From: Sabethes cyaneus
Taxonomy: Eukaryota > Arthropoda > Insecta > Diptera > Culicidae
Direction: 5' to 3'
Length of the DNA: 64,000 nucleotides
Assembly: GCF_943734655.1 (NCBI RefSeq)
Contig: NC_071354.1
Span: forward strand, 197,344,911 to 197,408,910
Part shown: positions 11,224 through 22,873 of the stretch, piece by piece
Numbering within the stretch: the stretch's first letter is position 1
How the letters are laid out: every line of letters starts with the position of its first letter
Notes under the pieces: model-generated
What the model saw: only the letters and a program-made list of their open reading frames with translations
Databases searched by the model: none
Told to the model about the DNA's origin: nothing
Position numbers and translations under genes: made by a program

Positions 11224-12105
11224 TAATTATATTATAACGAACTGTCAAATTTTAATTTCCCGAAATTTCCCGAAATTGTACACAGCCTATCCCTACTAGC
11301 ACGGTTGTTACAAAATTGTTGTGATAATGGAAATATGACTAATTTCAATTGTAATAACCTCCAACTAAATGGACCTAAACTTGGACCTGCTACTTGGGAT
11401 GGGAAGTATTATTATGGTCGCTGTAAACCCAATTGATCAGGATGACCTGACAGTAAAACGTTAAGCTTTTCTGCTCACGGATGTACAGCCATCCCAGTAT
11501 TATGGATCAGTTAAGCATGATGCTGCTACAAAATTATTGGTAGAAATACAGATTTAAATAATTTACAGATTATTTATAACTTAATTGGTTATAAATATAT
11601 CATAATTTGATGTTCTGTGTATTGCTGTCAAACATGCAACGAAATGTTGCTTCTATCTATTGAACTCATACTCGATAGTTAATTAATTTGCTGCGTATAA
11701 AACTAACGTAAAGTATTGACTGGTCCATAATACTGGGTGGCCCATAATGTTGGGGTGACTGTATTTTCAAGTAAACAAAACTTGCGGACTAATTCAGCTT
11801 TTTACCAGAGCAAGCTGTTTGCTTTAAAAATTTGTGACGAGGAGCTTGATTGATTTATCGTGGTAGCTGTCAAGCAGCGAAGAACATGATCGGGGTTAAT
11901 ACTGTTTTCTACAGAGTGTGATAGGACTACTTAAACTTGTAACCTGATTCTCAAAGAGGTTATAAAAAAGTAGGCCCCAGATTTATAGCGGTCATCAGGA
12001 AGTTCTGGTAAGTCGAATTAAGTACCTGGGACCACAATGACCAACTCCAAATGTGGTTTTATTATAAAAAAAATATACCATATCGTGTAATTGTTCCTCA
12101 TTGCA
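11224..12105. other. Intergenic AT-rich DNA, no gene recognised
   Basis: The segment 11470-11510 (TTCTGCTCACGGATGTA) resembles 63920-63950, indicating an interspersed repeat. I see no coding domain. Confidence 0.3.
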
Positions 12106-12730
12106 CAGTGGTCCAGCAGCGAAAGTTTTTTGTGGTTCAAAATAGCTCCCCACAATGTTCAGCAAAGTTGTACAACTCTAAAAGACAATTAATGCGAAAT
12201 ATACGACTAAGTTCCAGTTTGGCTTGTAAACACATAACACATAATAACTTTTTATAAGAAAGAGATAGAAGGATAATTTTTTCGACAAAGTTGTAGCTAA
12301 AGATTATATAAGTAACTTTGCCAAAGACATAGTAGGCGTATTTTTAGGCGTTTCTAACTTACAGGGTGTTTTATAAAAAGACCTCTCAAAAATCACTTTT
12401 TCGCTGATTACTTCAAATGCAATGGTTTTATTGCATCATAATGTCTTACAAAGTTGGTTATCTTATCAAAAGACATATTTTTGTAGAACATTGTATGTTG
12501 AAAACTCATACGTATAACGAGTTCTAACGTTTTTCCTGTGTTTTTTAGTCATTTTTGGAATAGAATATCTCAAAAAGGGGCAAACGAAAAAAATCAAACT
12601 TAGCCATTTCTGAAAGCTTGGAGTTTTATCTCAAACATATGTGAAAATAAAAAACTGGTTTTTTCTCTAACTCGAGTAATTTCAGTTTAATTATTTCATG
12701 TTTGACCATTTTCTACTATGCAGTATTTTC

Positions 12731-13205
12731 CAGTGGTTGGAGAATTCGCGAAAAAGTGATCGTTTGAATCGATGAACATCCCTCATGAACACGCACTATT
12801 CGCCTGCCTCGCCGATAATGCACGCATCAGCTTTGAATTTTATCACGAACAGAACCTCAATGTGAACATCAGAATTCGGTCAAAAATTGAATATTGAACA
12901 TTGAGTGTGTTCGATTTATCGGATATAGAATGCCCGGGGACGCCGGAAAGTATTCAAAATAATATTACCACGAAAAGGGAATAGTTTAAAGTAGTGTTAG
13001 TGGCTTTACAAGCAGCAGAAAGCAGTAATTTGCACGCGTTTGCGTTACTCACGATATTCGTATATTCAGCGATGCTATGAAGCGTGAGTGTATGTTGCTC
13101 ATTGTTATAAGCGAATTGAACCACTCGCGTAGCTGTTTTATCATGATAAAAACCGTTTGCCGATGCTCGGCGCATCTATTTATTTTGCGAGTTTTCCAAC
13201 CTCTG
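12731..13205. mobile_element. hAT-type MITE (475 bp) with 8-bp target duplication
   Basis: TIRs are CAGTGGTTGGAGAATTCGCG and, inverted, CAGAGGTTGGAAAACTCGCA. GTATTTTC flanks both sides (12723-12730, 13206-13213). The right arm of the host element keeps the empty site (inverted GCAGTATTTTCTAATATC near 16360-16377) with a single GTATTTTC, which proves the insertion. Confidence 0.92.
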
Positions 13206-13253
13206 GTATTTTCTAATATCTTCTTGAAGACGATTAAAGTCAACATGTCAATA

Positions 13254-14653
13254 CAGTGGTTTACCGATTTTATCTACCCATCCGAAAATTTTTGGTAGAT
13301 ATATTTGGAAAGTAGACAAATTTGGGGAAAAATAAATTGCTCCAAAATAATTTAAATAAACGAAAAATATTGTTAATGTTGACCATTTTCTTCAATTGTG
13401 TACTATTTCAGCGTAATTTTGCGCATAGGGCTCATTTTATTCATATAAGCCATTGGCCATAATGCACGTCAACTCAGCATATTATGAAAAAAGACATATC
13501 GAAATTCAAAATTGCTCCGATTTTATTCAAATTTTGTGTACTTTATTCCTTTGCAGTAAATTTTAGAACCGTATTTTTATTTGGTACTTAGGGTTTTCTT
13601 TTCTGAGTCAGTGTGGTCCCAAAAGTTACCATTTTTTCCACCTTTATTTCTATAAAAATTCATAACTTTTGATCTATTGAACCGATTTGAATGATGTTAA
13701 TACCAAATGGAAAGCAAGATGAGATTTTATTAAGCTTTTCAGAACAAATATTGGACTGAAACCCAGTTTTTTTTATTATCGCAAAAACATTGAAAACATT
13801 CACTTTTTGTGTTTACATGGTGTGTAAACCAAAGAAACTAAGTTTTCAAAAAGTGTCGAGAATACAATGGAGACGCATGGTTTTTGTTTTTACTAGTAAT
13901 AAAAGCATTTTTTGACAAAGAAGTGCGTCTCTAAAATAAAACGCCATGCGAGTTCATTACATTTTCGTATCTTTATTTCTTAAAAAAAGACTATCTCAAA
14001 AACTAGAAATGTCACATCTGTTTTTTTATATCGTATATAAACAACTAGCTTGCCATTGAATGTATTATTTAAAAAATGGATAACGAATATTTTAAATGTT
14101 TTAAGTGATTTTAAGGGTTTCCTAAAAAAATGTTATTGCAATCATAAAAAACTTTGAACGTCAGTTTATTGTTTTTTTTTGAAAAGCTCATTGAAATACA
14201 ATTTTTTGTAATAAAATCATTAAAATCGATTCAATGGTTCAAAAGATGAGAATTTAAAAGGAAAGAAAGGTGATAACCATAGTTCCTAGCGGAGACGAGG
14301 TGTGCTCGTAAGCGTTACGGTATAGAAAATCTCACAAAGGATCATTGCGAAATGTTAAAATTATGCGTTACAAAATAAATGGAAGTTACTTTGCGTATTT
14401 GACTTCAGCATTACTGTACCCTTTCTGTGTATAATTACACACCACAGATACCATATAGTAAACTATAAAATACAAAGAAATATTTTCTGTTATGCGTAAA
14501 TTCATGAAATCTTCCAAATTTTCATGCCACGTGGTTAAAATAACAATTTAAAAAAAAGGTAGATAAAACTGGGTCAAAATGGTAGACAAAATCGGGGGTA
14601 CCTAAAATCGGGTGTAGATTAAACCAGGTGTAGATATAATCGGAATACCACTG
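13254..14653. mobile_element. 1.4-kb TA-flanked TIR element (pogo/mariner type)
   Basis: TIRs are CAGTGGTTTACCGATTTTAT and, inverted, CAGTGGTATTCCGATTATAT. TA flanks both ends (13252-13253, 14654-14655). The right arm of the surrounding transposon retains the empty site with one TA (inverted CATGTCAATAGTAAAAAAG near 16314-16333). Right subterminal sequence has repeated GTAGAnnAAAnCGGG-like units (14558-14645). No transposase is recognisable; the 14522-14794 minus ORF is a shadow. Confidence 0.9.
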
Positions 14654-15576
14654 TAGTAAAAAAGAAATTTGTCGTACCTTGACACAATTTCTTCTGATTG
14701 TCACGTAAAATAGTCTTCGAACTCCGGATAAGTTAAGAGATCTAGTTTTTCGACCTTGTGCTAGTTTTCGAACCACTGCTGAAATATTCATCAAATAAGT
14801 TTTTATAACAATAGTTTTTACAATTGTTTAATGTCAGATATATGGTCTTCGCCCGTCATCCAATCCATACATATAAATATAAATTATAATACCAAATACA
14901 AAATAATATAAAATGCAGTGGTATTAGTGTACATGTAATTGACCTCTCAGAAATAGTCAGAAAGTTTTTTCTTAATAGTATCAGTCGACATGTTTAAGTT
15001 TAGTATGTTTCTAAAATTGTTCATTAGCTGCATACAGCGGCAGGCTGGTTCATTGCGCGCGTAGTTAGTTCGACGGTGGTTTAGACTGAAGGGCCTTGGT
15101 CTCCACAGAACTACTGTACTCTGGTTAGCTGTTATCCTGGATTAAAATAATCACTGTCGTATCGTCCTCTCTGCAAATGGAGCTCAGCACCAGCTGTTTT
15201 TGATAAATATCTATCTTACAATTTTCATTATTTTACAAATAGTCATGGAAATCTTCACTTGGATATATGCACATGAAATTAAATTTTATATTGATATTTC
15301 TGATTCTAGTCTAAAGTAATCTTTTAAATTACTTTAGTGTTAGAAAGCTGAGAAGTCTTCAAAATTGATGTCTTATACGTATTCAGGAATAGGAACATGA
15401 CTATGATCGTAGTAAAAAAGGAGGAACGCTCTCAAGCAAATCCTATTAGAGTCCTGGAATTTAATGTCAAAAGATTTGAAGGTACCGTTACTATTATTTT
15501 AAATTAGCATCTAAAATGTTCGTGAAAGTAATTCGGTAGTTTAGAAGTTTATTTCCCATTCAATTCCATATTAGCT

Positions 15577-15858
15577 ATATCGCCAACCGTTAATAAAATG
15601 ATAGTACACGGCGCAAATATTATTAAGGTCACGGCACAACCCATAGGGTTATTAAGCGAAGAGGTACAGGAAACGCGAAATAAATGTATTTGTAAGTTCA
15701 GGGAATTTCATGCCAGAAAATTTAACCGGATTGCCAATTTGGAGGATGTGTTCAAACGCCTCCTGCTGTCGTCCGATCCAGTCATTGCAATACAAAATCG
15801 TTCGTATTGTACACGTACTCTGGAGCTTCCACCAAGCGCAAACCAATTAGTAATATAA
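15577..15858 (+). pseudogene. C-terminal remnant of a DNA-transposon protein
   Basis: The frame reads SPTVNKMIVHGANIIK, PIGLLSEEVQETRNKCIC, REFHARKFNRIANLEDVF and KRLLLSSDPVI before a TAA. From memory, blocks like PIGxLSEEAxEARNK and RLLLSSDPxI occur near the C-terminus of uncharacterised insect transposon-encoded proteins, but I cannot name the superfamily. Its central place in the long-inverted-repeat element suggests it is that element's own protein. The N-terminal part is not recognisable. Confidence 0.5.
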
Positions 15859-16990
15859 TAAATTATTATATTGCTAACAATAATAAAATATTTCGAAAAC
15901 AAAACATTTATTGAATCTCTCAAATAAATGACTATCCTTTTCGTTTTCCAAATCAACGATATACTGATACGATATACTGGTTGAAGTTCGAAAAGGATCT
16001 ATAGGTTTTTTTCTCTTTTACCACTTTGCCTGTTTTGATATACTTACCTGCGATTAAAAAATGACATAAAACTAAAATAACAGTTAACAATATTACGTAT
16101 GAAATAACCAATATTTTTTTGCTTTTTTATTGAAAATTATTTTTAAAACATTATTGATGGTAGATTGAGCATATTTGCAAAATAATGAAAATTGAAAGAT
16201 AGATATTTATCAAAAACAGCTGGTACTGATAGAAAACTGATGTCATATCTGGAGTTCAAAGACTATTTTACGTGACAGTCAGAAGAAATTGTGTCAAGGT
16301 ACGACAAATTTCTTTTTTACTATTGACATGTTGACTTTAATCGTCTTCAAGAAGATATTAGAAAATACTGCATAGTAGAAAATGGTCAAACATGAAATAA
16401 TTAAACTGAAATTACTCGAGTTAGAGAAAAAACCAGTTTTTTATTTTCACATATATTTGAGATAAAACTCCAAGCTTTCAGAAACGGCTAAGTTTGATTT
16501 TTTTCGTTTGCCCCTTTTTGAGATATTCTATACCAAAAAAGACTTATAAACGTTATACGTATGAGTTTTCAACATACAATGTTCTACAAAAATATGTCTT
16601 TTGATAAGATAACCAACTTTATAAAACATTATGATGCAATAAAACCACTGCATTTGAAGAAATCAGCGAAAAAGTGTATTTTAAGAGGTCTTGTTGTAAA
16701 ACACACTGTAAGTTAGAAACGCTTAAAAATACGCCTACTATGCCTTTGGCAAAGTTACTTATATAATCTTTAGCTACAACTTTGTCGAAGAAATTATCCT
16801 TCTATCTATTTCTTATAAAAAGTTATTATGGATTATGTGTTTACAAGCCAAACTGGAACTTAGTCGTTGATTTCGCATTATTTGTCTTTTAGAGTTGAGC
16901 AACTTTGCTGAACATTGTAGGGAGCTATTATAAATCGCTTAGCCGCAAAAGTAAGTTTCCACTTAACTTTCGTTTCTGGACCACTGTGCA

Positions 16991-17741
16991 TTGGGGGCTC
17001 TCGGAGTCCCTCAAATCTGTCCAGCTACGTCTATATCAATATCAATACGTCAATATCGACTAGGATTTACGTTAGTCTTAGAAGTGTTAATGATGATTTT
17101 TTATCAATTTTTATGAGCAATCTGATCTTTATCACTTTAAAAGAGCGTAATTCAAAAATTTGAGCAATGATTTTTTTTTTAATTTGACTCAGAGGTGTAG
17201 CATGGCTATACAAAACAACTGGCACTTACCGTTTTGATAGCTTGTTTTGTTTTTAAATAACGGTCAGAGGAACACCATGCATCTGTATTAGGTATCAGGA
17301 TTTGAGGCTTGAGTAGCATGCTGTTGTCAGCGCTAAAAAAAATGACCGTCCTGCATGAAGGCAAACATAAGACGCATTCAGCGCATGCAGGTTTACCCCT
17401 GGTAGTATTCTTTTATCTGTCAGCCCATGTGCATCACTACTGAACTGCTGGCAGTGATTGTTTTTTCATTTTTTTACCCTTCAAAACAATTCAGTCATGA
17501 GCTGCAGTGTTGAATGATTACCCGACTAATCTGTCTGTCAATTTTATTGGTTTTGACTGATATTTTAGATCTCGAAGTTTAGTTTCTTAAACTGCCTGCT
17601 TTTTAAAATCAACCGATCCCTGGCTGAAGGAAATTAAATAAAACTTCAGAGCAATATTTACGTTTATTAAAATTTCGTTTGCCGTTGTCGGCAGTTCAAA
17701 ATTAATAAATTCACATTCAATTTCATTCACTACTGTCGAGA
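16991..17741. other. Intergenic, nothing recognised
   Basis: AT-rich DNA with homopolymer runs, no repeat structure or domain that I can identify. Confidence 0.3.
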
Positions 17742-18238
17742 ATGAATGAATGTAGAAAACAACATGAACATGAGCGCGAGGGATTCGATCGTATCATTGG
17801 TTTCAGGTTTACAATGCTGAGTTCATTTCATCTGTACTATAAACAGCAAAAAATGAAGAGTATATTGCATCAATTCAGGCGTACTGCTTATATTGCATAT
17901 AAGATTTCTAAGCATGGGCTGTTGTATAAGGGTCAAAAGCGGGTAGAAGGGTTTGGACAGACCCATAAGCAAAAACACTTTTTTGCTTGGGCGCATTTCG
18001 GTGCTCTCCTATGCCGAACTCAGCAGTCGCCTTCCCACCACTTGGTCTTAGCTGCTTTTCTCCAATTGCCACATCAAACGAGTGCGGGGTATGCGTTGAA
18101 GAAGTCTTCGGCCTCTTTCGGATTCTCTATAAAATCTTGTCTCAAACCGGTATTCTTGCTACGTGGCAAGGTCTTTGTAGCTTGCCGTGTTTTAATCGCT
18201 TGGCAATATCCATATTTCTCGGGTACTTTTTCATTTAG
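17742..18238. other. Unassigned region with a 170-codon ORF
   Basis: A plus-strand ORF (17742-18254) has no recognisable domain. The minus strand also has a moderately long readable stretch (KYGYCQAIKTRQATKTLPRS, then NPKEAEDFFNAYPAL near 18100-18220). Neither matches a family I know. It may be a decayed gene or chance. Confidence 0.25.
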
Positions 18239-18451
18239 ACGTATCTGCAAATGAGAGATTCTCTTCGTGTCTCCTCTCTTCCGCTTTTTACGGCGATACT
18301 AATGCATTGAAAACAAAATTTTCAAAACATTTGGCTAGCTAGTGACTCCGGCAACCGATTTATGCAAGGCTGATGTGTCAAAATGCGTTAGTATCGCCGT
18401 AAACGGCGAAAGAGAGGAGACACGAAGAGAGTCTCTCATTTGCAGATACGT
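18239..18451. repeat. Long palindrome / foldback (about 69-bp arms)
   Basis: Left arm 18239-18307 starts ACGTATCTGCAAATGAGAGA; right arm 18383-18451 is its near-complete inverse, with a loop of about 75 nt. I see no clear target-site duplication. It could be a small foldback MITE or form a long RNA hairpin if transcribed. Confidence 0.85.
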
Positions 18452-18459
18452 CGAAATGA

Positions 18460-19200
18460 AATTTGTATACTCTTGGTTCATGCGCCTGCGCCACACTCTC
18501 GTACTGCCAATGCCAAGTATTTATTGCATAGTTTTACACTCGAATACACCTCGAAACTTGTAGGACGCTCCCTTTCCACGTCTACGTAGGGTTCCACCGG
18601 AAGAATTAATGTATTGGTGTGGGATTTCAGCTGGCAGGGGTTTCATCAACCACTTCAAATGTGTTTACGTCTATCACCACTGTCGCAGCAAAACCTGCGG
18701 GGCTTCTACGCTCCCCAAAGAACAACATCTAATGCTACGTAACGTAGAACAGATCATCAAAGCAAAGTCTAGGTACTACATTCCGTTTTCGAAATTTGAC
18801 CTTCTGTTTTTATACGACACACTTCGCAGCCAGCTGTTAGAGTACAGGACAATTGCAGGGCCAGTTGCCACGATCCGATTAATTACAGTCCGCCATAACT
18901 AATATCGTGTTGCTTTATCGTATGCGGCCTAGAAATCTGCAGACAAATGAAGGGTCTGCAAGTGGTCTTCTCAAAATTTGTCGAGTAACTGGCATTTGAT
19001 CCATAATGGAGCGTTCTGTTGGAAATATAAATTGGATTCACCAGCAACCGATTCCTGTAGCAGCCTCGGTCTATGAAACAAGATGTAGGAGAGAATTTTG
19101 CACACTGAGTTGAGGAGGGGTTAATGGCTCTTCTTACAATACGGGCCTATGAGACCTGCCAACTAGTCCGACGGCACTTCCTCCTTCGGTCATACCAGCA
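18460..19200 (-). pseudogene. Non-LTR RT debris (R1/LOA-like)
   Basis: Minus-strand reading gives QLLDKF*EDHLQTLHLSADF then AAYDKATRY*LWRTVIN at about 18880-19005, matching the RT block QLLDKFREYNLQTHHLFVDF-KAAYD. VWRRRMNQEY lies at 18465-18496, the C-terminal block of the same RT group. Between them little can be aligned, so it is an internally deleted, stop-riddled copy. Confidence 0.65.
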
Positions 19201-19790
19201 GTACGCCCCGAAGAATTCATGAATTCACTTACTGAGTGCCCGATCCTGCTCAGGGCCACCTCCTTTTATGGCCCAGCCGCTTGTACATCTGTTTTCGTCC
19301 CTCCCTCCTTCGTCACCCAGCCTACACGTTTAAATGTTATCATCGAGAACAGCAAAACAAATTTCCGAGATCACAATAACTGATTTGCCGAGACATTCAG
19401 TAACCAGTAATCAATTCAGAAACTGCGAACCTTCGAAAAGTCAAAAGTAAAATTTTAAGGAGACTTTCGGAAAAATTTTCTAAAAAAAACTTTATTTTGA
19501 AAATCAATAATTTTGAAATAAAACTACCCAATCTCAAAGCTACATCTAACTAGATATCTAAGCGCCATTTGAAAATTGCTTGAGCTTGCATTAGGTGTAT
19601 TTTGAAAGTTTTATCCAAACTGTAGAGGGAACTAAAATGGTTTTTAATTATTTTAGTAGATCTCTTCTAGCAATCCGCTGATGCTTGATGCTGATTAAGC
19701 ATCTAAACTATTCATGTGTTAAACCACAGCTCTGATATCATACGTAAAGCAATTTCACGTCGACATGCTGCGCATTCAACATCCCTAGCC
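19200..19790. other. Intergenic, no gene recognised
   Basis: The first 130 bp may still belong to the minus-strand RT element. The rest is AT-rich with no readable domain. Confidence 0.3.
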
Positions 19791-21880
19791 ATAATGATGA
19801 ATCTTCCAACAACTCAATTCACCTTTCTATTTGCTCACGCCTCTAGGGGTAAGTGATACTGTCCACCTTAGCTACCGGGAATTATTCAACCTAGACCGTG
19901 CGGTTTGAGCTTACTCTTAGTCAAAGTATTCCCCAACTCCTTTCCGTCACCGTTGCACGGCAGTTCCCTTCCACCTACCTACATATAGCAACTGGTTGGT
20001 GCCACGATGTTCGGCGCTAGACTCAACTGCAACCTGTTGCCAGCAGCATAGGTACTCCGTGGAAGGTGGGAAACGCCCGCTGATAAGCCGCTTACATTGC
20101 TACTTGAAATTAATGCCGCTCGCCGTTGGTGAGCAGTGGATTACTGTTAGCAACCTTGGTCGCATACATTCACCTTATGCGGCCACCACCCGCCATCGGG
20201 AGGTGCATTTTACCAAGAGTATTGCTTACACCGTGCTGCTGCAAGTGCAATCCTCGCGTATCCCATGAATGAGTAATTGAAGACTTTCCAGCCGCCGCCG
20301 CCGCCGCCGCCGGCGTCGTCGTTGTCGTCACCGGCCGCTGACTCGCGTCAACGAGTTCATGGCAAGAGCGGCAGAATTCGCTTACGGCGTAACCTACGTG
20401 ATATTAGTCACGTTGCGCGGACCGTGCTAATCATTTCGGATTCACCGCATGAGACCGCGATCACTTCTAGAATTCATCGCATTGCAAATGCGGATGGTGA
20501 GGCGGCCGGCAGTCGTGTGCTGCTCGAGTCTTTTGATGTGAATGCGCATTTCGCAAAGCAAGGATTCCCAACAGGGCAGCTGAAGTTCGATTTCTACATC
20601 TAATTTCAACAAGCACCACTTCTAATCGCCGACAGCTCGTCAAGTGGAACAAGTTCATTTTCCATTTTTCAATTAATATCCGACAAACCCGAAATTCATT
20701 ATCCCATCACGATTCAACGCGCGGTTCTCAGCTCGATCGTTAACCGCAAACAACCGGCAGTCAGCTTCCTTTCTGTGTGGTGCGGCTGCGGCCAAACTTG
20801 AAGTCTTCTGCACAGAGCACAGACAACACCACGCACGTCCCAAACCGATTCTGGTCGTCCCGCCACCGCAACCGCATCGCATCACGATAGGCACGCTCAC
20901 GTTCGTCCGGTGATCGGGCTGCGATGATTGTGCTGATGAGTGGTGACGTGCGGTTTTCGTAGCCGATCACGACGACGGCCATGCAGTTAAGCTCCCGGAC
21001 CCGGACCCGGAGTCGGAGTCGGAGTCGGGCTCGGGCGTCCTTCTTCTCATCCCATCTAGCGCTCGCGCATCGCAAATTCAATCACACAACGAGAAATAAT
21101 AAGCCACCGAAAGGCTGCGCAAAACCTTTTTCGGTGTGCGCAGTTCAAGCCAGCCGAGCCTCGGATCGCGATCGTGCAGTAATCTCCATCGGGTCGGGGT
21201 CTACGGGTGAGCACGGTCGCGCGCATGTTATCGCTCGGTTTGGTTCTTTTAGTTTTTTTTCGATTTCTTTGCGCGCGCCGATCGTTGATGAACACATAAT
21301 GGTCTTCGGCGTGGTGGAGCCCTCGCCCCTCTTGACTTTTGCGATCGCACTGCCAGAGGGTCTATCGTGGGGGTTTTGTGATTCCTTTGTGCTTCCCGTC
21401 GCCGCCCGTCGTCTCGACTAAACCGAACCGCTGCGCCGTCGTGGCCGTCGTCGTCGTCGGCGGCAGCCAAAAGTGTGGGAACAGAAATAAGATTTGATTT
21501 TCAATCACATTTCTTCGAACGGCAGCAGCCGTGGGCAACGTGCGCCGACACGATCAGTCAGACCCATCGGGGGGGCTCCGACGGGTGATGGGATCGCAAA
21601 AGCGAGAAGGCCTTGGACATTGTTTGTTTGCGACCCATGCGACGTGGAGGGGCTGTGAAGTTGTTCTTTTTTTTTGCTGTTTTTGCAGAATTTCAAAGGC
21701 TCAAGATCTCTTTGGCGATGGAATGCAGTTGCATCCTTTGAGCAGCAGACAGCAGCAGCAGCAGTAAGGTATCACTGTTGGGTTCCTTCTATAACTAGAA
21801 TTTTATCTTATTGTTACCAGTGTTATATCGTTTCCGGATTAAGTTTCTTTTCTTTTCGTTTAGAACTGGTTTGCCTCTGG
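19791..21880. other. GC-rich low-repeat island
   Basis: Markedly GC-rich, with only simple repeats: (GCC)n at about 20290-20311, GGAGTC repeats near 21008-21028, GTCGTC near 21445-21460 and an AGC run near 21752-21765. Many overlapping ORFs on both strands are a by-product of high GC; none has a domain I know. In a TE-dominated locus such an island suggests regulatory DNA or a non-coding exon, which is inference. Confidence 0.35.
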
Positions 21881-21939
21881 AGGTAAACATAATACTAAAA
21901 TTGGATGTTTGTTTGTCCACAAAATTGTCCAAATTAAAT

Positions 21940-22570
21940 TTTAGTTCTTTATGAAACTTGGCACACATGCTCCTTGACATCATGGAATCAGCACCAGGGG
22001 TTGACAAAGAAAGGGGCTAATAAGGGGGAGGGGGAGACTATAACTCCGAAACGTCTTGACCCTTCTTTATCAAGCTTGGCACACATGTTCCTTGACATAA
22101 GGGAATCCGAACTAAAGGAGTTGACAAAGGGAGCGGCTTCATAACAGGGGGAGGTCTCCTATAAGTGACGGTGGGACAAAAGGGGGAGCTGATGACCAGA
22201 GCTGGCTGATAGGAAGGGGGGAGTAACGCCCACATGACTGTAAAAATTTATCCGTGCAACAGAAAAAATCAGAATACGAAACACTAAACTGTCGCAGTTG
22301 CAGATTTGTCAAGTGTAATTATGCATCAAATCAAAGTGACACGTGTAAAACGTGTTCGATCATTAGTGCTAAGTGTGGTTGGTCGACTCTATTGGAGTTT
22401 CAGGGGCAATCATTCAAACAGTGTGGAGTTGATCTGAGAACACCATGTTTTTTTCATGGTCAACTTTATGCGGCATGTTCCAGAGTGGGCTCAGCCAATA
22501 ATTTGTGCATACATACTTCATCAGATTTAAATTATTTTAATATCAAACGAGAGACCTTGACACTCTGAAT
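21940..22570 (+). mobile_element. Helitron fragment with helicase tail
   Basis: Repeats of CTTGGCACACATGTTCC with GGGGGAG tracts and a GGGAGTAACGCCCACATGAC block match the Helitron at 9073-11223. The 5' TC end and the CTAG 3' end are missing. The ORF 22254-22568 holds the helicase tail, which ends in different sequence after NNLCIHT. Confidence 0.75.
22254..22568 (+). pseudogene. Helitron Pif1-like helicase C-terminal fragment
   Basis: A 104-codon open frame contains SCRFVKCNYASNQSDTC, then EFQGQSFKQCGVDLRTPCF, then FHGQLYAACSRVGSANNLCI. The latter is Pif1-family helicase motif VI. All upstream helicase motifs and the Rep domain are absent. It has stayed open across the core where the other copy is split, but is far too short to be active. 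Confidence 0.75.
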
Positions 22571-22873
22571 ACATCTGCTAAATTTAATAAGAAGTTGTCT
22601 TACCGGTAAAAAGTTATTTAAAAAATATAGATGAAATTATTTGTGAAAACTTGACTGATACGAATCAGGTAGAACGCACAGTGGGACCAAACCTCAAAAA
22701 TATGCGTAATATTTCAACGGGTGAGTCTTTGGAGAAGTTTATTAATAAAATATAACGCATCTTTTTGTATTATTGAGGTGACGCTGAGTCCACTTATTAG
22801 GGTGATACAAATTTTAATTTTTTTAAATGCGCTCAAAAAATATAGTTGGTTCACAAAAGTTATAGAACATCTA
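22571..22873. other. Short AT-rich spacer
   Basis: About 300 bp without recognised features between the Helitron fragment and the foldback element. Confidence 0.3.

Larger units (their letters stand above)
12106..16986. mobile_element. Large DNA transposon with long inverted repeats and nested insertions
   Basis: Ends are CAGTGGTCCAGCAGCGAAAG and, inverted, CAGTGGTCCAGAAACGAAAG, with TGCA outside both (12102-12105, 16987-16990). The arms pair as 12106-12730 with 16370-16986, 13206-13253 with 16323-16369, 14654-14723 with about 16250-16322, and about 15193-15240 with 16160-16205. The gaps in the left arm at 12731-13205 and 13254-14653 are later insertions absent from the right arm. Cleaned arms are therefore about 0.8 kb each. 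The centre holds a degraded ORF (15577-15858). The superfamily is not certain; a 4-bp TSD of TGCA is a candidate only. Confidence 0.8.

Noticed and set aside
17742..18254. 170-codon ORF, loosely reminiscent of a ribosomal protein L36A/L44 segment
   Set aside because: Only a few scattered residues agree and the cysteine pattern is missing; treated as chance.
20277..20603. 108-codon ORF starting with a proline run
   Set aside because: The proline run is a (GCC)n microsatellite and the rest has no recognisable domain.
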